A stretch of 64,000 bases of DNA from Oscillospiraceae bacterium (GCA_015068645.1 SVKD01000010.1:1-64000); one strand, 5' to 3'; counted from the stretch's first letter, positions 34,345 to 43,632 are shown. Numbers and translations are program-made. Notes: a model not told the origin generated them from the sequence alone.

Positions 34345-35943
34345 ATGAAACGAATTCTTTTTATTTTCGTAGCTTGTGTGTTAACCTTAGCTTTACTCGG
34401 CGGTTGTAACCAAAAACAGAACGAATCGTCTTTTAGCGACATTCAGAGCACCCGTTTTGACACGGTACAAACCATTACACTTTCCGATGGAGATATTCTT
34501 TATAACGGTTCTTCCGTAGGGGAATCAGGAGAGGTGTATGTAAGCCGTGACATTATCTATTACGAGGATATGGAAGTGTATCCCAGCGGTAATCCCTATG
34601 GGGAAGGTACCGATGTCGATCAACATACCAAAGAAGAAGCGGAGGACCATCGGGTTGTGAATATTACAAAACCCGGTTCTTATGTTATCAGTGGAACCAT
34701 CTCTTTAGGGCAGATTCGTGTGGACTTAGGCAAGGATGCCAAAGAGAATCCCGAGGCAGTGGTAGAACTAATTTTGGACAATGCAGATATTACTTGCACT
34801 GTGGCACCTGCTATTTTATTTCAAAATGTGTATGAGTGCGACAAAGACTGGTCCCAGGATTCTGCCACTTTTGATGTGGATACCACAAAAGCAGGTGCAA
34901 ACATCGTACTGGCAGAGGATAGTAAAAACATGGTGAACGGTTCCTATGTGGCAAAGATTTTTAAGGACAGCGAGGGGGAAAAGAAGCTCTATAAACAAGA
35001 CGGTGCTATCTATTCCTATATGTCTATGAATGTGGATGGTCCCGGCAGTCTGGAACTGAATGCCGAAAACGAAGGTCTGGATTCAGAACTTCATCTCACC
35101 GTAAATGGCGGTGATATTACCATTCGTTCTCAGAATGACGGTATCAATACCAATGAAGACGGAATTTCCGTGACGACGATTAACGGCGGAAACCTTTATA
35201 TTATGGCAGGGCTTGGCAAAGAGGGAGACGGTATTGATTCCAACGGTTGGCTGGTGGTAAACGGCGGAACTGTGGTATCCTGTGCCCATCCCGCATCGGA
35301 TGCAGGGTTAGACAGTGATATGGGCTCCTTTGTGAATGGCGGAACTGTGATTGCCTTAGGTTCTACCATGGATTGGCCCGAAAGTGATTCCCGTCAGGTG
35401 ACTATGAATCTGCAATTTCAAAACGCCGTGGATGCCAACGATGCGTTAGTAGTAAAAGATGTTGATGATAAGATTGTATTTGCTTACCAGACTGCGGAAG
35501 AAAAGTTGACAGGCAGAGATTACCGCGGTGCGATTATTTCCTCTCCCAATTTCCAACAAGGCGGAGAATATATCGTTTCTGTGGGTGGTGCACTTCAAGG
35601 AGATTCAACCAACGGATTATACGAAGTGGAAACAGTAGCGGAACAAGAGTACGGTGTTCAGCAGGGATATTTCGGTACAGATTTGCCCTTTGGAAAAGGT
35701 CCGCACGGAAAACCGCCTAAGTTTGATGGCGAACCTCCAAAAATGCCTGAGGGCATGATACCTCCTGGATTTCATGGTGAACCGCCTCAGTTTGACGGAG
35801 AACATCCGCCCATGCCTGAGGGAGGATTCCCGCCTGAATTCCAAGCAGAACCGTTGGAAGGGCAGGAGCAAAAAGAACGGTTTGTCATGGCAGACCAGGT
35901 GAACTTATTCACAGGTGTTTCTGATTTGATAGTAAGACCTTAA
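34345..35943 (+). CDS. Secreted lipoprotein of the Cthe_2159 beta-helix family with Pro/Gly repeats
   Basis: The lipobox LLGGC sits at 17-21 after a hydrophobic signal, so the mature protein is lipid-anchored. Residues about 100-420 match the Cthe_2159 carbohydrate-binding family (PF14262), a calcium-binding parallel beta-helix that binds polygalacturonate or cellulose in Clostridium thermocellum. Gly-Asp-rich rungs such as GLDSELHLTVNGGDITI are visible. About 450-510 is a Pro/Gly/Glu repeat (FDGEPPKMPEG, FHGEPPQFDGEHPPMPEG). Length is 532 aa. The ligand is inferred from the family. AAGGAGG SD is clear. Confidence 0.8.
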   Translation: MKRILFIFVACVLTLALLGGCNQKQNESSFSDIQSTRFDTVQTITLSDGDILYNGSSVGESGEVYVSRDIIYYEDMEVYPSGNPYGEGTDVDQHTKEEAEDHRVVNITKPGSYVISGTISLGQIRVDLGKDAKENPEAVVELILDNADITCTVAPAILFQNVYECDKDWSQDSATFDVDTTKAGANIVLAEDSKNMVNGSYVAKIFKDSEGEKKLYKQDGAIYSYMSMNVDGPGSLELNAENEGLDSELHLTVNGGDITIRSQNDGINTNEDGISVTTINGGNLYIMAGLGKEGDGIDSNGWLVVNGGTVVSCAHPASDAGLDSDMGSFVNGGTVIALGSTMDWPESDSRQVTMNLQFQNAVDANDALVVKDVDDKIVFAYQTAEEKLTGRDYRGAIISSPNFQQGGEYIVSVGGALQGDSTNGLYEVETVAEQEYGVQQGYFGTDLPFGKGPHGKPPKFDGEPPKMPEGMIPPGFHGEPPQFDGEHPPMPEGGFPPEFQAEPLEGQEQKERFVMADQVNLFTGVSDLIVRP

Positions 35944-35964
35944 CAGAAAAAGAGGTTACTTTTG

Positions 35965-36768
35965 ATGCAAAACCAAAAAGATTCAAAAAAATCTGATATC
36001 CGTCCCTTTCGGATGTATGGGAACTTATATTTTGTGGGAAGCTCTGCCGTTTCGGTGCACGTCGTTGAAACATCTTCTGGACTTGTGATGATAGATACCG
36101 GATATCCCGATATGTATGAACAGATTTGTTTCAGTATGAAAGAGGTTGGGTTAAATCCCGAAGATATTTGTGCGATTTTTCATTCTCACGGACATATTGA
36201 CCATTTTGGTTGTACCGAAAGGCTGAAAGCAATCTCCGGCGCCAAAACCTACATCAGCCGCATTGATAACGCCATCGTGAACGGTACCTACGATTGGTCC
36301 TGGGCAAAAGAATTGGGACTTCCCCGTGTGGAACCTTTTGATTGTGATGTTTTGGTAGAAGACGGCGATTCTTTTGTATTTGGTGACACAACGATTCGCT
36401 GTGTGTTAACGCCGGGTCATACCGAAGGTGTGCTTTCCTTTTTTGTCAATGTGGAAGAAGACGGCAAATCCTTGATTGCCGCAATGCACGGTGGCATCGG
36501 GATGAATAGTATGACCAAAGAATTTTTAGAAGAATACGGTTTCTCCAAAGATTGCCGTGAGATTTTTAGAAAAGGTCTTCATTCTCTAAAAAGTGAGCAG
36601 GTGGATATCGTGATGGGGAATCATCCTTTTCAGAATAACACCGAGGGTAAACTGAAACGCTTAGAAGCAGGGGAGTCTGCCTTTGTGGATTTCACAGAGT
36701 GGATTCGTTTTTTACAAGAAACCGAAGCTACGTTGGATGAAATGCTTGAAAACGAGGAAGAAAAATAA
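35965..36768 (+). CDS. MBL-fold metallo-hydrolase
   Basis: Metallo-beta-lactamase fold, 267 aa. The zinc signature is HSHGHIDHFG near 73-82, with a second histidine in TPGHTEG near 152 and the late histidine in GNHPFQ. It resembles class B3-like or glyoxalase II-like hydrolases; the substrate is unknown. There is no signal peptide. ATG 35965 is preceded by AGAGGT. A TTG immediately before it is also in frame. Confidence 0.82.
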   Translation: MQNQKDSKKSDIRPFRMYGNLYFVGSSAVSVHVVETSSGLVMIDTGYPDMYEQICFSMKEVGLNPEDICAIFHSHGHIDHFGCTERLKAISGAKTYISRIDNAIVNGTYDWSWAKELGLPRVEPFDCDVLVEDGDSFVFGDTTIRCVLTPGHTEGVLSFFVNVEEDGKSLIAAMHGGIGMNSMTKEFLEEYGFSKDCREIFRKGLHSLKSEQVDIVMGNHPFQNNTEGKLKRLEAGESAFVDFTEWIRFLQETEATLDEMLENEEEK

Positions 36769-36787
36769 GAAAAATCGCTAAAAAATA

Positions 36788-36816
36788 TTGACAAAGCTTG
36801 AAACTTATGCTATACT
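36788..36816 (+). promoter_or_regulatory. Promoter of the T-box leader
   Basis: TTGACA (36788-36793) and TATACT (36811-36816) are 17 bp apart, placing the RNA start near 36823. Confidence 0.82.
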
Positions 36817-36822
36817 ATGCTC

Positions 36823-37132
36823 TAATGAAAGGCTATGACGAAGAGGGCAACTCCAGGAGAACCCGGGAGAGAAGTGGCGGTTGGTGCGAGCCATGGGGGA
36901 CAGGTTTTGTTTGTAGCTTCTGAGCCGAAAGGAAGAAAGTTTTTCTTTTTTAGAAGAAGGGAAAAATGAGTAGAACCTTTCCGTGATTGCTGCGTAAAAG
37001 CACAAGAGGTTGTTAGACCTTGAAAGTGGCAATGAAATTTTCGTTGCAATTTGAGTGGTACCGCGGGTGCATATTTTCGTAATACACTCGTCTCAAAGAA
37101 TTTTACCGATACTTTGAGGCGAGATTTTTTTT
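36823..37132 (+). promoter_or_regulatory. T-box leader RNA with terminator
   Basis: All hallmarks are present: the Stem I base GGCT/AGCC with a kink-turn-like ATGA/TGA, the AGAGA and GGTTGGTG distal-loop motifs (36870-36905), the T-box AGTGGTACCGCGGGT (37054-37068), and a 12-bp terminator (37087-37098 with 37112-37123) followed by eight T. The variable base after TGG is T, matching a tRNA with discriminator A. Folding by eye puts GTA (Val) at the specifier position, but other triplets in GTTTGTAG are possible. It controls the fusion gene at 37159. Confidence 0.92.
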
Positions 37133-37158
37133 GCCTCAAACACAGGAGGATTTTTTCT

Positions 37159-39450
37159 ATGGAAAACTCAAGAGACATCAGCTTAAAAATTAAAGAAATG
37201 GCGTGGCGTATCCGTGAACTTCGTGAAATCGAAGGCTTCACCACCGAAGAAATGTCCGCAAAAACCGGCGTATCTTTGGAGGAATACGTGAGAATGGAAA
37301 ACGGGGAAGCAGATTTAAACTTTGCTTTTATTTACCGTTGTGCAGAAGCGTTTCGTGTCAACGTAACCGATATTATTGAAGGTGCCAGCCCCAATTTGCG
37401 TTCTTACACCGTAACCCGTGCAGGAGCAGGTCAGCAGATTGCCAAAGCGCACGGTATGGTGTACTACAATATGGCACATGCTTTTCGGAACCGTATTGCA
37501 GAACCCTTGTACGTAGTGAGCGCTTATGATGAAGCAGCTCAGAATAAAGATATTGAATTAACCACTCACGACGGTCAGGAATGTGACATTGTTATTGAGG
37601 GGAACTTAATGGTGCAGATCGGGGAACATAAGGAAGTGTTAGGCCCCGGCGACAGCATTTATTACAACAGTAACACTCCTCACGGGATGATTGCAGTAAA
37701 CGGTAAAGACTGTAAATTCTATGCGATTGTGCTTCGTGCCGATGCAGAAACTGTAGAAACCACCAAAGAAGTGGTGCCCACCGAACAGATTATCGGTTCC
37801 ATTCACAGAGATACCAAAGACAGAATTTATCATAAATTTATTGACGTGGTGGAAGATGAACAGGGAACGCCCACCTCCATCACCTTTAAAAATACCGAAA
37901 AATTCAACTTTGCATTCGATTTGGTAGACGAGCTTTCCAGACGTGAGACTGATAAACTCTGTATGCTTCATATTTCCAAAAACAAAACCGAGCGTCGTTT
38001 TACCTTTACCGATATGCGTAAAAAATCCAGTCAGTGTGCCAACTACTTTGCATCCTTGGGAATCAAAAAGGGTGACAGAGTAATGCTGATTTTAAAACGT
38101 CACTATCAGTTCTGGATTGCAATGCTGGGTTTAAACAAACTGGGTGCTGTTGCTATCCCTGCAGTTGATCAGCTTCACGAACACGATTTGGAATACCGGT
38201 TCCAGTCTGCAGGAGTAAGTGCAATTGTTTGTACTGCAGACGGCGAAGTTGCAAATTATGTGGATATGGCGGCGAAAACTTGCCCTACATTAAAACATAA
38301 AATGTTAGTTGGTGGCAAAAAAGAAGGCTGGAGAAACTTTAACGAAGAATATAAACGTTTCAGCACGCATTTTGACCGTACGGAAGATTCTCCCTGCGGT
38401 GATGATACCATGCTGATGTATTTCACTTCAGGTACCTCCGGCTATCCCAAAATTGCAACCCATAACTATAAATATCCCTTAGGTCATTTCCACACTGCAA
38501 AATATTGGCATAATGTGGATCCCGATGGATTGCACTTTACCATTTCCGATACCGGTTGGGCAAAGGCAATGTGGGGAAAACTGTATGGTCAGTGGCTCTG
38601 TGAAGCTGCAACCTTTGTGTATGACTTTGACCGTTTCGATGCAGCAGAAATTCTGCCCATGTTTGCAAAACACAATATCACCACCTTCTGTGCACCGCCT
38701 ACCATGCTTCGTATGATGGTAAAACAGGATATTTCCAAATATGATTTCTCCTCCGTCCGCCATATGACCACAGCCGGGGAAGCACTCAATCCTGAAGTTT
38801 ACCGTCAATTTGAAAAGGCAACGGGACTGCAGATTAAAGAAGGTTTCGGTCAGACCGAAAGTACTATGATTATTGGTAACTTAGTTGGCAAACCCCATAA
38901 AATCGGTGCAATGGGTAAACCTGCTCCGATTTATAAAGTGGAACTGCACAATGCAGACGGAGAACAGGTAAAAACCAGTGAATCCGGTGAAATCGTTATT
39001 AACGTAAAAGACGGGGCGCCCTGCGGTCTGTTTACCGGTTACTACGGTGCAGAAGAAAAAACCAAAGAAGTATGGCACGACGGTTACTATCACACCGGTG
39101 ACGTTGCCTGGTGTGACGAAGACGGTTACTACTGGTATGTTGGCCGTGTGGATGACGTTATCAAATCCTCCGGTTACAGAATCGGACCCTTCGAAATCGA
39201 AAGCGTTATTATGGAATTGCCCTATGTGTTAGAATGTGGTGTTTCCGCTGTTCCTGATGAAGTAAGAGGTCAGATTGTAAAAGCATCTATTGTATTGGTT
39301 GCAGGCACTGAAGGTACCGACGAGCTGAAAAAAGAAATTCAAAATTATGTTAAGGAAAAAACCGCTCCGTATAAATATCCCAGAATTGTGGAATTTAAGG
39401 ATAGCTTACCTAAGACCGTCAGCGGTAAAATCCAGCGTAATAAACTGTAA
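37159..39450 (+). CDS. HTH-cupin-AMP-binding acyl-CoA synthetase fusion
   Basis: The 763 aa contain three parts. An XRE-type helix-turn-helix (about 10-65, RIRELREIEGFTTEEMSAKT) comes first, then a cupin (about 110-190, GPGDSIYYNSNTPHG), then a full acyl-CoA synthetase (about 230-763). The last has YFTSGTSGYPK near 418-428, GFGQTES near 562, GRVDDVIKSSGYRIGP near 660 and the catalytic lysine in SGKIQRNKL at the end. The synthetase part resembles medium-chain or aryl acyl-CoA ligases. The start follows AGGAGG at the T-box exit; a longer frame from 37051 runs through the leader. Confidence 0.9.
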   Translation: MENSRDISLKIKEMAWRIRELREIEGFTTEEMSAKTGVSLEEYVRMENGEADLNFAFIYRCAEAFRVNVTDIIEGASPNLRSYTVTRAGAGQQIAKAHGMVYYNMAHAFRNRIAEPLYVVSAYDEAAQNKDIELTTHDGQECDIVIEGNLMVQIGEHKEVLGPGDSIYYNSNTPHGMIAVNGKDCKFYAIVLRADAETVETTKEVVPTEQIIGSIHRDTKDRIYHKFIDVVEDEQGTPTSITFKNTEKFNFAFDLVDELSRRETDKLCMLHISKNKTERRFTFTDMRKKSSQCANYFASLGIKKGDRVMLILKRHYQFWIAMLGLNKLGAVAIPAVDQLHEHDLEYRFQSAGVSAIVCTADGEVANYVDMAAKTCPTLKHKMLVGGKKEGWRNFNEEYKRFSTHFDRTEDSPCGDDTMLMYFTSGTSGYPKIATHNYKYPLGHFHTAKYWHNVDPDGLHFTISDTGWAKAMWGKLYGQWLCEAATFVYDFDRFDAAEILPMFAKHNITTFCAPPTMLRMMVKQDISKYDFSSVRHMTTAGEALNPEVYRQFEKATGLQIKEGFGQTESTMIIGNLVGKPHKIGAMGKPAPIYKVELHNADGEQVKTSESGEIVINVKDGAPCGLFTGYYGAEEKTKEVWHDGYYHTGDVAWCDEDGYYWYVGRVDDVIKSSGYRIGPFEIESVIMELPYVLECGVSAVPDEVRGQIVKASIVLVAGTEGTDELKKEIQNYVKEKTAPYKYPRIVEFKDSLPKTVSGKIQRNKL

Positions 39451-39454
39451 AATA

Positions 39455-39508
39455 AAAAATGACAATATTGTAACAAATATTGTCATTTTTTATTTTATGT
39501 GTTATACT
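39455..39508 (+). promoter_or_regulatory. Combined terminator and promoter element, copy B
   Basis: The stem AAAAATGACAATATT/AATATTGTCATTTTT (39455-39469 with 39476-39490) with loop GTAACA ends the fusion gene's transcript. TTGTCA (39480-39485) lies exactly 17 bp before TATACT (39503-39508), a promoter for the lipid kinase gene. Confidence 0.72.
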
Positions 39509-39635
39509 GTATTATGATATGATATATAAATAATAACAAACAGCTTTGTTGCTTGGCATATAAAAGAAAAATATTGCCGTAAAACGGTTCTTGATGGTAA
39601 ATCCAAAATATCCCCTTGAAAGAAAAGTGAAGTGA

Positions 39636-40550
39636 TTGAATTTGGAAAAAACAAAAAAACTTTTACTGATTATGAATCCCTGTGCAGGGACAAAAAAAGC
39701 GAATAAATATTTGACCGATATTTTGGTGATGTTCGGAGAACACGGCTATCAAAACACTGTTTATCTGACGAAAGCTGCCGGCGATGCCAAGCAGTTTGCA
39801 AAAGAAAATGCCAAGGATTTTGATTTGATTGTAGCCATTGGAGGAGACGGTACCTTCAATGAGGTTGTTTCAGGTGTACTAAAGTCCGGCGCTGATGTGA
39901 AAATTGGTTATATTCCTGCCGGCAGTACCAATGATTTTGCCAACAGCTTAAAACTTTCCAAAAATATTATGCAGGCTGCAGAAGATATTATGGTGGGTTC
40001 CGTTCATGAAATTGATATCGGTTCTTTTAACGGAAGAACTTTTTCTTATGTGGCATGTTTTGGTGCCTTTGCAGAGGTGTCGTACAGAACGCCGCAAAAT
40101 GCGAAAAATACTTTTGGGCACTTGGCTTATGTGTTGGAGGGGATTAAAGATATTACCAATTTAAAGAGCAAACATCTTCGCTTTATGGCAGATGATAATG
40201 TGGTTGAAGATGATTTTGTATTTGGTGCTATTTGCAATTCCACTTCTGTGGGAGGTGTCATTAATCTTGACCCCAAGCTGGTGGATTTCAGTGACGGATT
40301 ATTTGAAGTGTTGCTGATAAAACCGCCCAAAGATTTTTTTGAGCTGAACGAGATTGTGATAGCATTAACTTCAAGAAAGTACAAATCAAAAATGATTACC
40401 TTTTTCAGCGCAAAACATATTGTGATTGAAACTTCAGAAAAGATTAACTGGACGTTAGACGGTGAATATGCTTATGGGGAAGAAACAATCCAAGTGGATA
40501 ATTTAAACAAAGCGATTAAGCTGATTATCAATCAGACGCCTGAGAAATAG
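39636..40550 (+). CDS. YegS/BmrU-family diacylglycerol kinase-like lipid kinase
   Basis: The DAGK catalytic domain (PF00781) carries the nucleotide-binding GGDGTFNEV near 69-77 and PAGSTNDFA near 92-100, plus a C-terminal all-beta domain (about 160-300). It phosphorylates diacylglycerol or related lipids. Length is 304 aa. The start is a TTG with no strong SD; a second TTG two codons later is equally possible. No neighbours explain a special role. Confidence 0.88.
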   Translation: MNLEKTKKLLLIMNPCAGTKKANKYLTDILVMFGEHGYQNTVYLTKAAGDAKQFAKENAKDFDLIVAIGGDGTFNEVVSGVLKSGADVKIGYIPAGSTNDFANSLKLSKNIMQAAEDIMVGSVHEIDIGSFNGRTFSYVACFGAFAEVSYRTPQNAKNTFGHLAYVLEGIKDITNLKSKHLRFMADDNVVEDDFVFGAICNSTSVGGVINLDPKLVDFSDGLFEVLLIKPPKDFFELNEIVIALTSRKYKSKMITFFSAKHIVIETSEKINWTLDGEYAYGEETIQVDNLNKAIKLIINQTPEK

Positions 40551-40558
40551 TCATTTGC

Positions 40559-40720
40559 TTGTTATGGCAAGAGGAATTCATAAAGCGAATCAACAATAAT
40601 CTGTGTTTTTTGGAAGATCATGAGGATGTGCGAGAAGAATTTGACATTCTCCAAGAGATATTGAGACCTCTAATATCAGGATTGTGCTGCGCAAAAGGGA
40701 AAGCACATTGTTTGAAATGA
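40559..40720 (+). pseudogene. Possible small or decayed ORF between the lipid kinase and YgjV genes
   Basis: The frame reads LLWQEEFIKRINNNLCFLED and continues for about 53 codons to TGA 40718. The composition is protein-like (charged, amphipathic). There is no SD and no ATG, so it may be a gene remnant. I recognise no family. Confidence 0.22.
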
Positions 40721-40755
40721 CATACGGTCTTTTCCATAAGAAAGAGGTATCGGAA

Positions 40756-41283
40756 ATGGATACAATACAAGTGATTGCACAAATATTGGGAATGCTGACC
40801 GTTGTGCTTGGAATTTTAGCATATCAGGTGAAAACAGACAAGCAACTTTTGGTTGTGAATTTGTTGGATTGTGGCGTGTTTGCCGCTCACTATTTTTTGT
40901 TGGGTGCTATTCCCGGTGCGGTGTTAAACACGGTAGGAGTTCTTAGAAGTCTGGTGTACTATCACAAGAATAAAAGTTTTTACAGGCCCAAATTATTCCC
41001 CGTTTTATTTGCCTTTTTAATGCTTGTTTTAGGCATTTGGTCATCGGTTGTGGCCGGAGATGGTATTCACGCTGTTTTAGTCATTGCAGCTCTTGTGATA
41101 AACACCTTATGCTTATCTTTTAAAAGTGCCCAAAAAATCCGTATCAGTGTACTGATTACTTGTCCGATGGTGCTGATTTATGATATTATTGTGCATTCCG
41201 TGGGCGGTGCTGTTTACGAATCGGTAGCCATTGTGTCTGCTATAATCGGCATTATCCGATATCATAATCAAGAAGAAAAATAA
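40756..41283 (+). CDS. YgjV family inner membrane protein (copy 1)
   Basis: A 175-residue membrane protein with about six short helices and the YgjV (PF10688) pattern: a first helix followed by YQVKTDKQLL, then AAHYFLLGAIPGAVLN and a basic loop YYHKNK. The family's function is unknown. ATG 40756 has AAAGAGGT upstream; a longer frame from 40684 lacks SD. A second YgjV-type gene is at 62100. Confidence 0.75.
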   Translation: MDTIQVIAQILGMLTVVLGILAYQVKTDKQLLVVNLLDCGVFAAHYFLLGAIPGAVLNTVGVLRSLVYYHKNKSFYRPKLFPVLFAFLMLVLGIWSSVVAGDGIHAVLVIAALVINTLCLSFKSAQKIRISVLITCPMVLIYDIIVHSVGGAVYESVAIVSAIIGIIRYHNQEEK

Positions 41284-41351
41284 TCATATAAAAACTGACA
41301 ACTAAGATGAACCCATATAGAAGAAATTTAAAATGAAATGGAGAACAGAAA

Positions 41352-43472
41352 ATGAAGCATTTTATTTTCAACAAAGAACGTATGGACTTTCGTTATAGTT
41401 CCGGTACTACCATTTATAACGAAAAACTTTGGGACGGCAGATTAGTGAGTATTAACTACTGCGCAACCGGTATGCCCCCCCACGATCACGACTGCGTGAT
41501 GGAAGCTCCTGTAACTGCTTTTGACCTGGCAGTTGACGGCAAGGATGCCACCTTTGGCTGGGAATTTGAAAACTGGGAAACCAAAGAAGAAGCATCCGGC
41601 AGAGCTTATGCGGAATTGACTTTAAAAAATCCCAAATTGCAATTACAGATGAGAGTGCAGACTTATTGCGGTGAAAACGGATTCTTCTCCCGTCATATTT
41701 ATATTAAAAACTTATCCGATAAACCTCAGTCTATCACCAAAATTTCTCCCCTTTGCGGTACCTTATGGGAAAAGAAACACGATGTGAAAGACTCCTTGGG
41801 CGACTATGATCAATCCTTGGTTTATGTGGGTTGTTTCAAAGATAATCATTGGGGTGCAGAAGGTAATTTTGACTGGTACAATGTGCCTTACAATGCTTGG
41901 GTTTCTTTTGGCGGTGAAAATGGACGTAGCGGTCATGGTCATCCTTTTGCCATTGCAAAAAATGACCTTTTGGGCGGATATTTTGTATGTCAGATGGAAT
42001 GGGGCGCAAACTGGAAGTTTGCATTCAAAAACGATTTTAGAAACTTTGCGGCAACCGATAACAACGGTTTGAAACCCTATATCCGTGTAAAATTCAATCT
42101 GTCTCCCGAAGCACCTGCACCTATGCGTGTGATGGAAGCGGGAGAAGAAGTGGAAGCACCCCGCATCCATTTTGGTTTTGGTTACAACGATTTTGACGAT
42201 ACCATTTACAATCTCCATACCTATCAGAGAAAATATTTATTACATAGACCCAGCCGTGGTTATGATATGATTTCCTATGACCATTGGGGTTATATGGAAC
42301 ACGAAATGACCGAAGAAAAACTGCTTATCGAAGTGGAACGTGCTGCAAAATTAGGTGCAGAAATTTTCGTGGTGGATGCCGGATGGTACGGCAGAGCAGA
42401 TAAAAACTTCTGGTTAAGCGTTGGGGATTGGCATATGTGTCATCTGGAAAATGACCTGCATCCCGTGGTAAAACGTGCAAAAGAACTGGGCTTGAAATTC
42501 GGCCTTTGGGTAGAACCGGAAGCTTGGGGTATTGATAGCTTGGCACGTGAAGAACATCCCGGTTGGTTGCTCCAGCGTTACGGTCACGGTATCGAACGTG
42601 TGATTGATTTTTCTCATCCCGAAGCAGAAAAATATATTGAAGATGTGCTTTGCTCTTTAGTGGAAAAATATGACCTGGATATGATTCGTTTAGACTACAA
42701 CAACGGTTATATCGGAGAAGGCGGCTTCAATGAAAACGGTGAATACTTAGAAAACAGCCATTGGCGTAACGTGGAAGCTATCCACAGAATTTTTGATAAC
42801 ATTCACAAAAAATATCCCGATCTGCACTTGGAAAACTGTGCATCCGGTGGCGGTAGAACTGACCTTGGTATGATGACAAGATTCTCTAAAACCCAGTTCT
42901 CCGACTGGTATAAATTCCCCAGAATTGCAAAAACCTTCAACGGTATGTCTATGTGCTTACCGCCGGAATGTTTAATGTTTATCTACGGCTCTGCCATGAG
43001 TGCATCTGCTTACGGTAATGCAGAATCTCAGCTGCAGATGACCATTCAGGGGATTCCTCAGCTGTCCGGTTATGCCCGTTATGAAGAAGAAGGCAATCCG
43101 GCTTTAGAAGCAATGATTCAGAAGTACTTAAAACTCTTTAAGGAATACATCAGACCCATTCATAACAAAGTGAAACTTTATCATCACACTCCTGTGGTGG
43201 GTGGATTCTCCGGCAGAGGTTGGGTGGTAACTGAAGCTATGCTTCCCGACGGTACTAAAGGTTATGTGAACATCAACCGTCTGCCCAATACCGAGGAAGA
43301 CACCTGGCAGTTGAAACTGAAAGGTTGTGACTGCACCAAAGATTATATCTTGACCGATGTGGCAACCGGTAAACAGTTTGTAACCAGCGGATACAGCTTA
43401 TTCTCTCAGGGAATGCCTGTTACTCTGGATGCATCTTTAACTTCCAAAATGTTCTTGGTGGAAATGAAATAA
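41352..43472 (+). CDS. GH36-type alpha-galactosidase
   Basis: A 706-residue glycoside hydrolase. An N-terminal beta-sandwich is followed by a TIM barrel with FVVDAGWYG, FGLWVEPE, the nucleophile region MIRLDYNNG near 445-453, the conserved ENCASGGGRTDLG near 494-506 and a SDWY segment, where GH36 has its acid/base. No signal peptide is present, so it acts on imported oligosaccharides such as raffinose or melibiose. No sugar transporter is adjacent. The nucleophile motif RLDYNN is slightly unlike the usual KWDxN form. Confidence 0.88.
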   Translation: MKHFIFNKERMDFRYSSGTTIYNEKLWDGRLVSINYCATGMPPHDHDCVMEAPVTAFDLAVDGKDATFGWEFENWETKEEASGRAYAELTLKNPKLQLQMRVQTYCGENGFFSRHIYIKNLSDKPQSITKISPLCGTLWEKKHDVKDSLGDYDQSLVYVGCFKDNHWGAEGNFDWYNVPYNAWVSFGGENGRSGHGHPFAIAKNDLLGGYFVCQMEWGANWKFAFKNDFRNFAATDNNGLKPYIRVKFNLSPEAPAPMRVMEAGEEVEAPRIHFGFGYNDFDDTIYNLHTYQRKYLLHRPSRGYDMISYDHWGYMEHEMTEEKLLIEVERAAKLGAEIFVVDAGWYGRADKNFWLSVGDWHMCHLENDLHPVVKRAKELGLKFGLWVEPEAWGIDSLAREEHPGWLLQRYGHGIERVIDFSHPEAEKYIEDVLCSLVEKYDLDMIRLDYNNGYIGEGGFNENGEYLENSHWRNVEAIHRIFDNIHKKYPDLHLENCASGGGRTDLGMMTRFSKTQFSDWYKFPRIAKTFNGMSMCLPPECLMFIYGSAMSASAYGNAESQLQMTIQGIPQLSGYARYEEEGNPALEAMIQKYLKLFKEYIRPIHNKVKLYHHTPVVGGFSGRGWVVTEAMLPDGTKGYVNINRLPNTEEDTWQLKLKGCDCTKDYILTDVATGKQFVTSGYSLFSQGMPVTLDASLTSKMFLVEMK

Positions 43473-43483
43473 TTTATGATTTT

Positions 43484-43525
43484 AAAATGACAATATCTCT
43501 GTTACTGAGATATTGTCATTTTTTT
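43484..43525 (+). terminator. Terminator after the alpha-galactosidase (repeat family copy D)
   Basis: The stem AAAATGACAATATCTC/GAGATATTGTCATTTT with loop TGTTACT and a T run. It belongs to the same sequence family as 33326, 39455 and 58774, but no -10 follows at 17 bp, so here it only terminates. Confidence 0.85.
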
Positions 43526-43603
43526 ATCAAACTTAGAAAAAAATCACCAAAAAAAAGTTGTTTATTTTGTGGGAATCATCGGGGAGAACGAGCGCAAAAT
43601 TTG

Positions 43604-43632
43604 TTGACTTTTGAAAGCTTATGTGATATAAT
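43604..43632 (+). promoter_or_regulatory. Promoter of xpt
   Basis: TTGACT (43604-43609) and TATAAT (43627-43632) are 17 bp apart. Only about 20 nt separate the expected RNA start from the SD AAGGAG (43661-43666), so no purine riboswitch can fit. Confidence 0.82.

Noticed and set aside
37051-37158. N-terminal extension of the HTH-cupin-ligase protein
   Set aside because: The extended frame reads through the T-box motif and the terminator. The AGGAGG just before ATG 37159 marks the real start.
41763-42218. A 151-codon minus-strand frame within the alpha-galactosidase gene
   Set aside because: It is fully antisense to a well-supported enzyme gene and has no family features.
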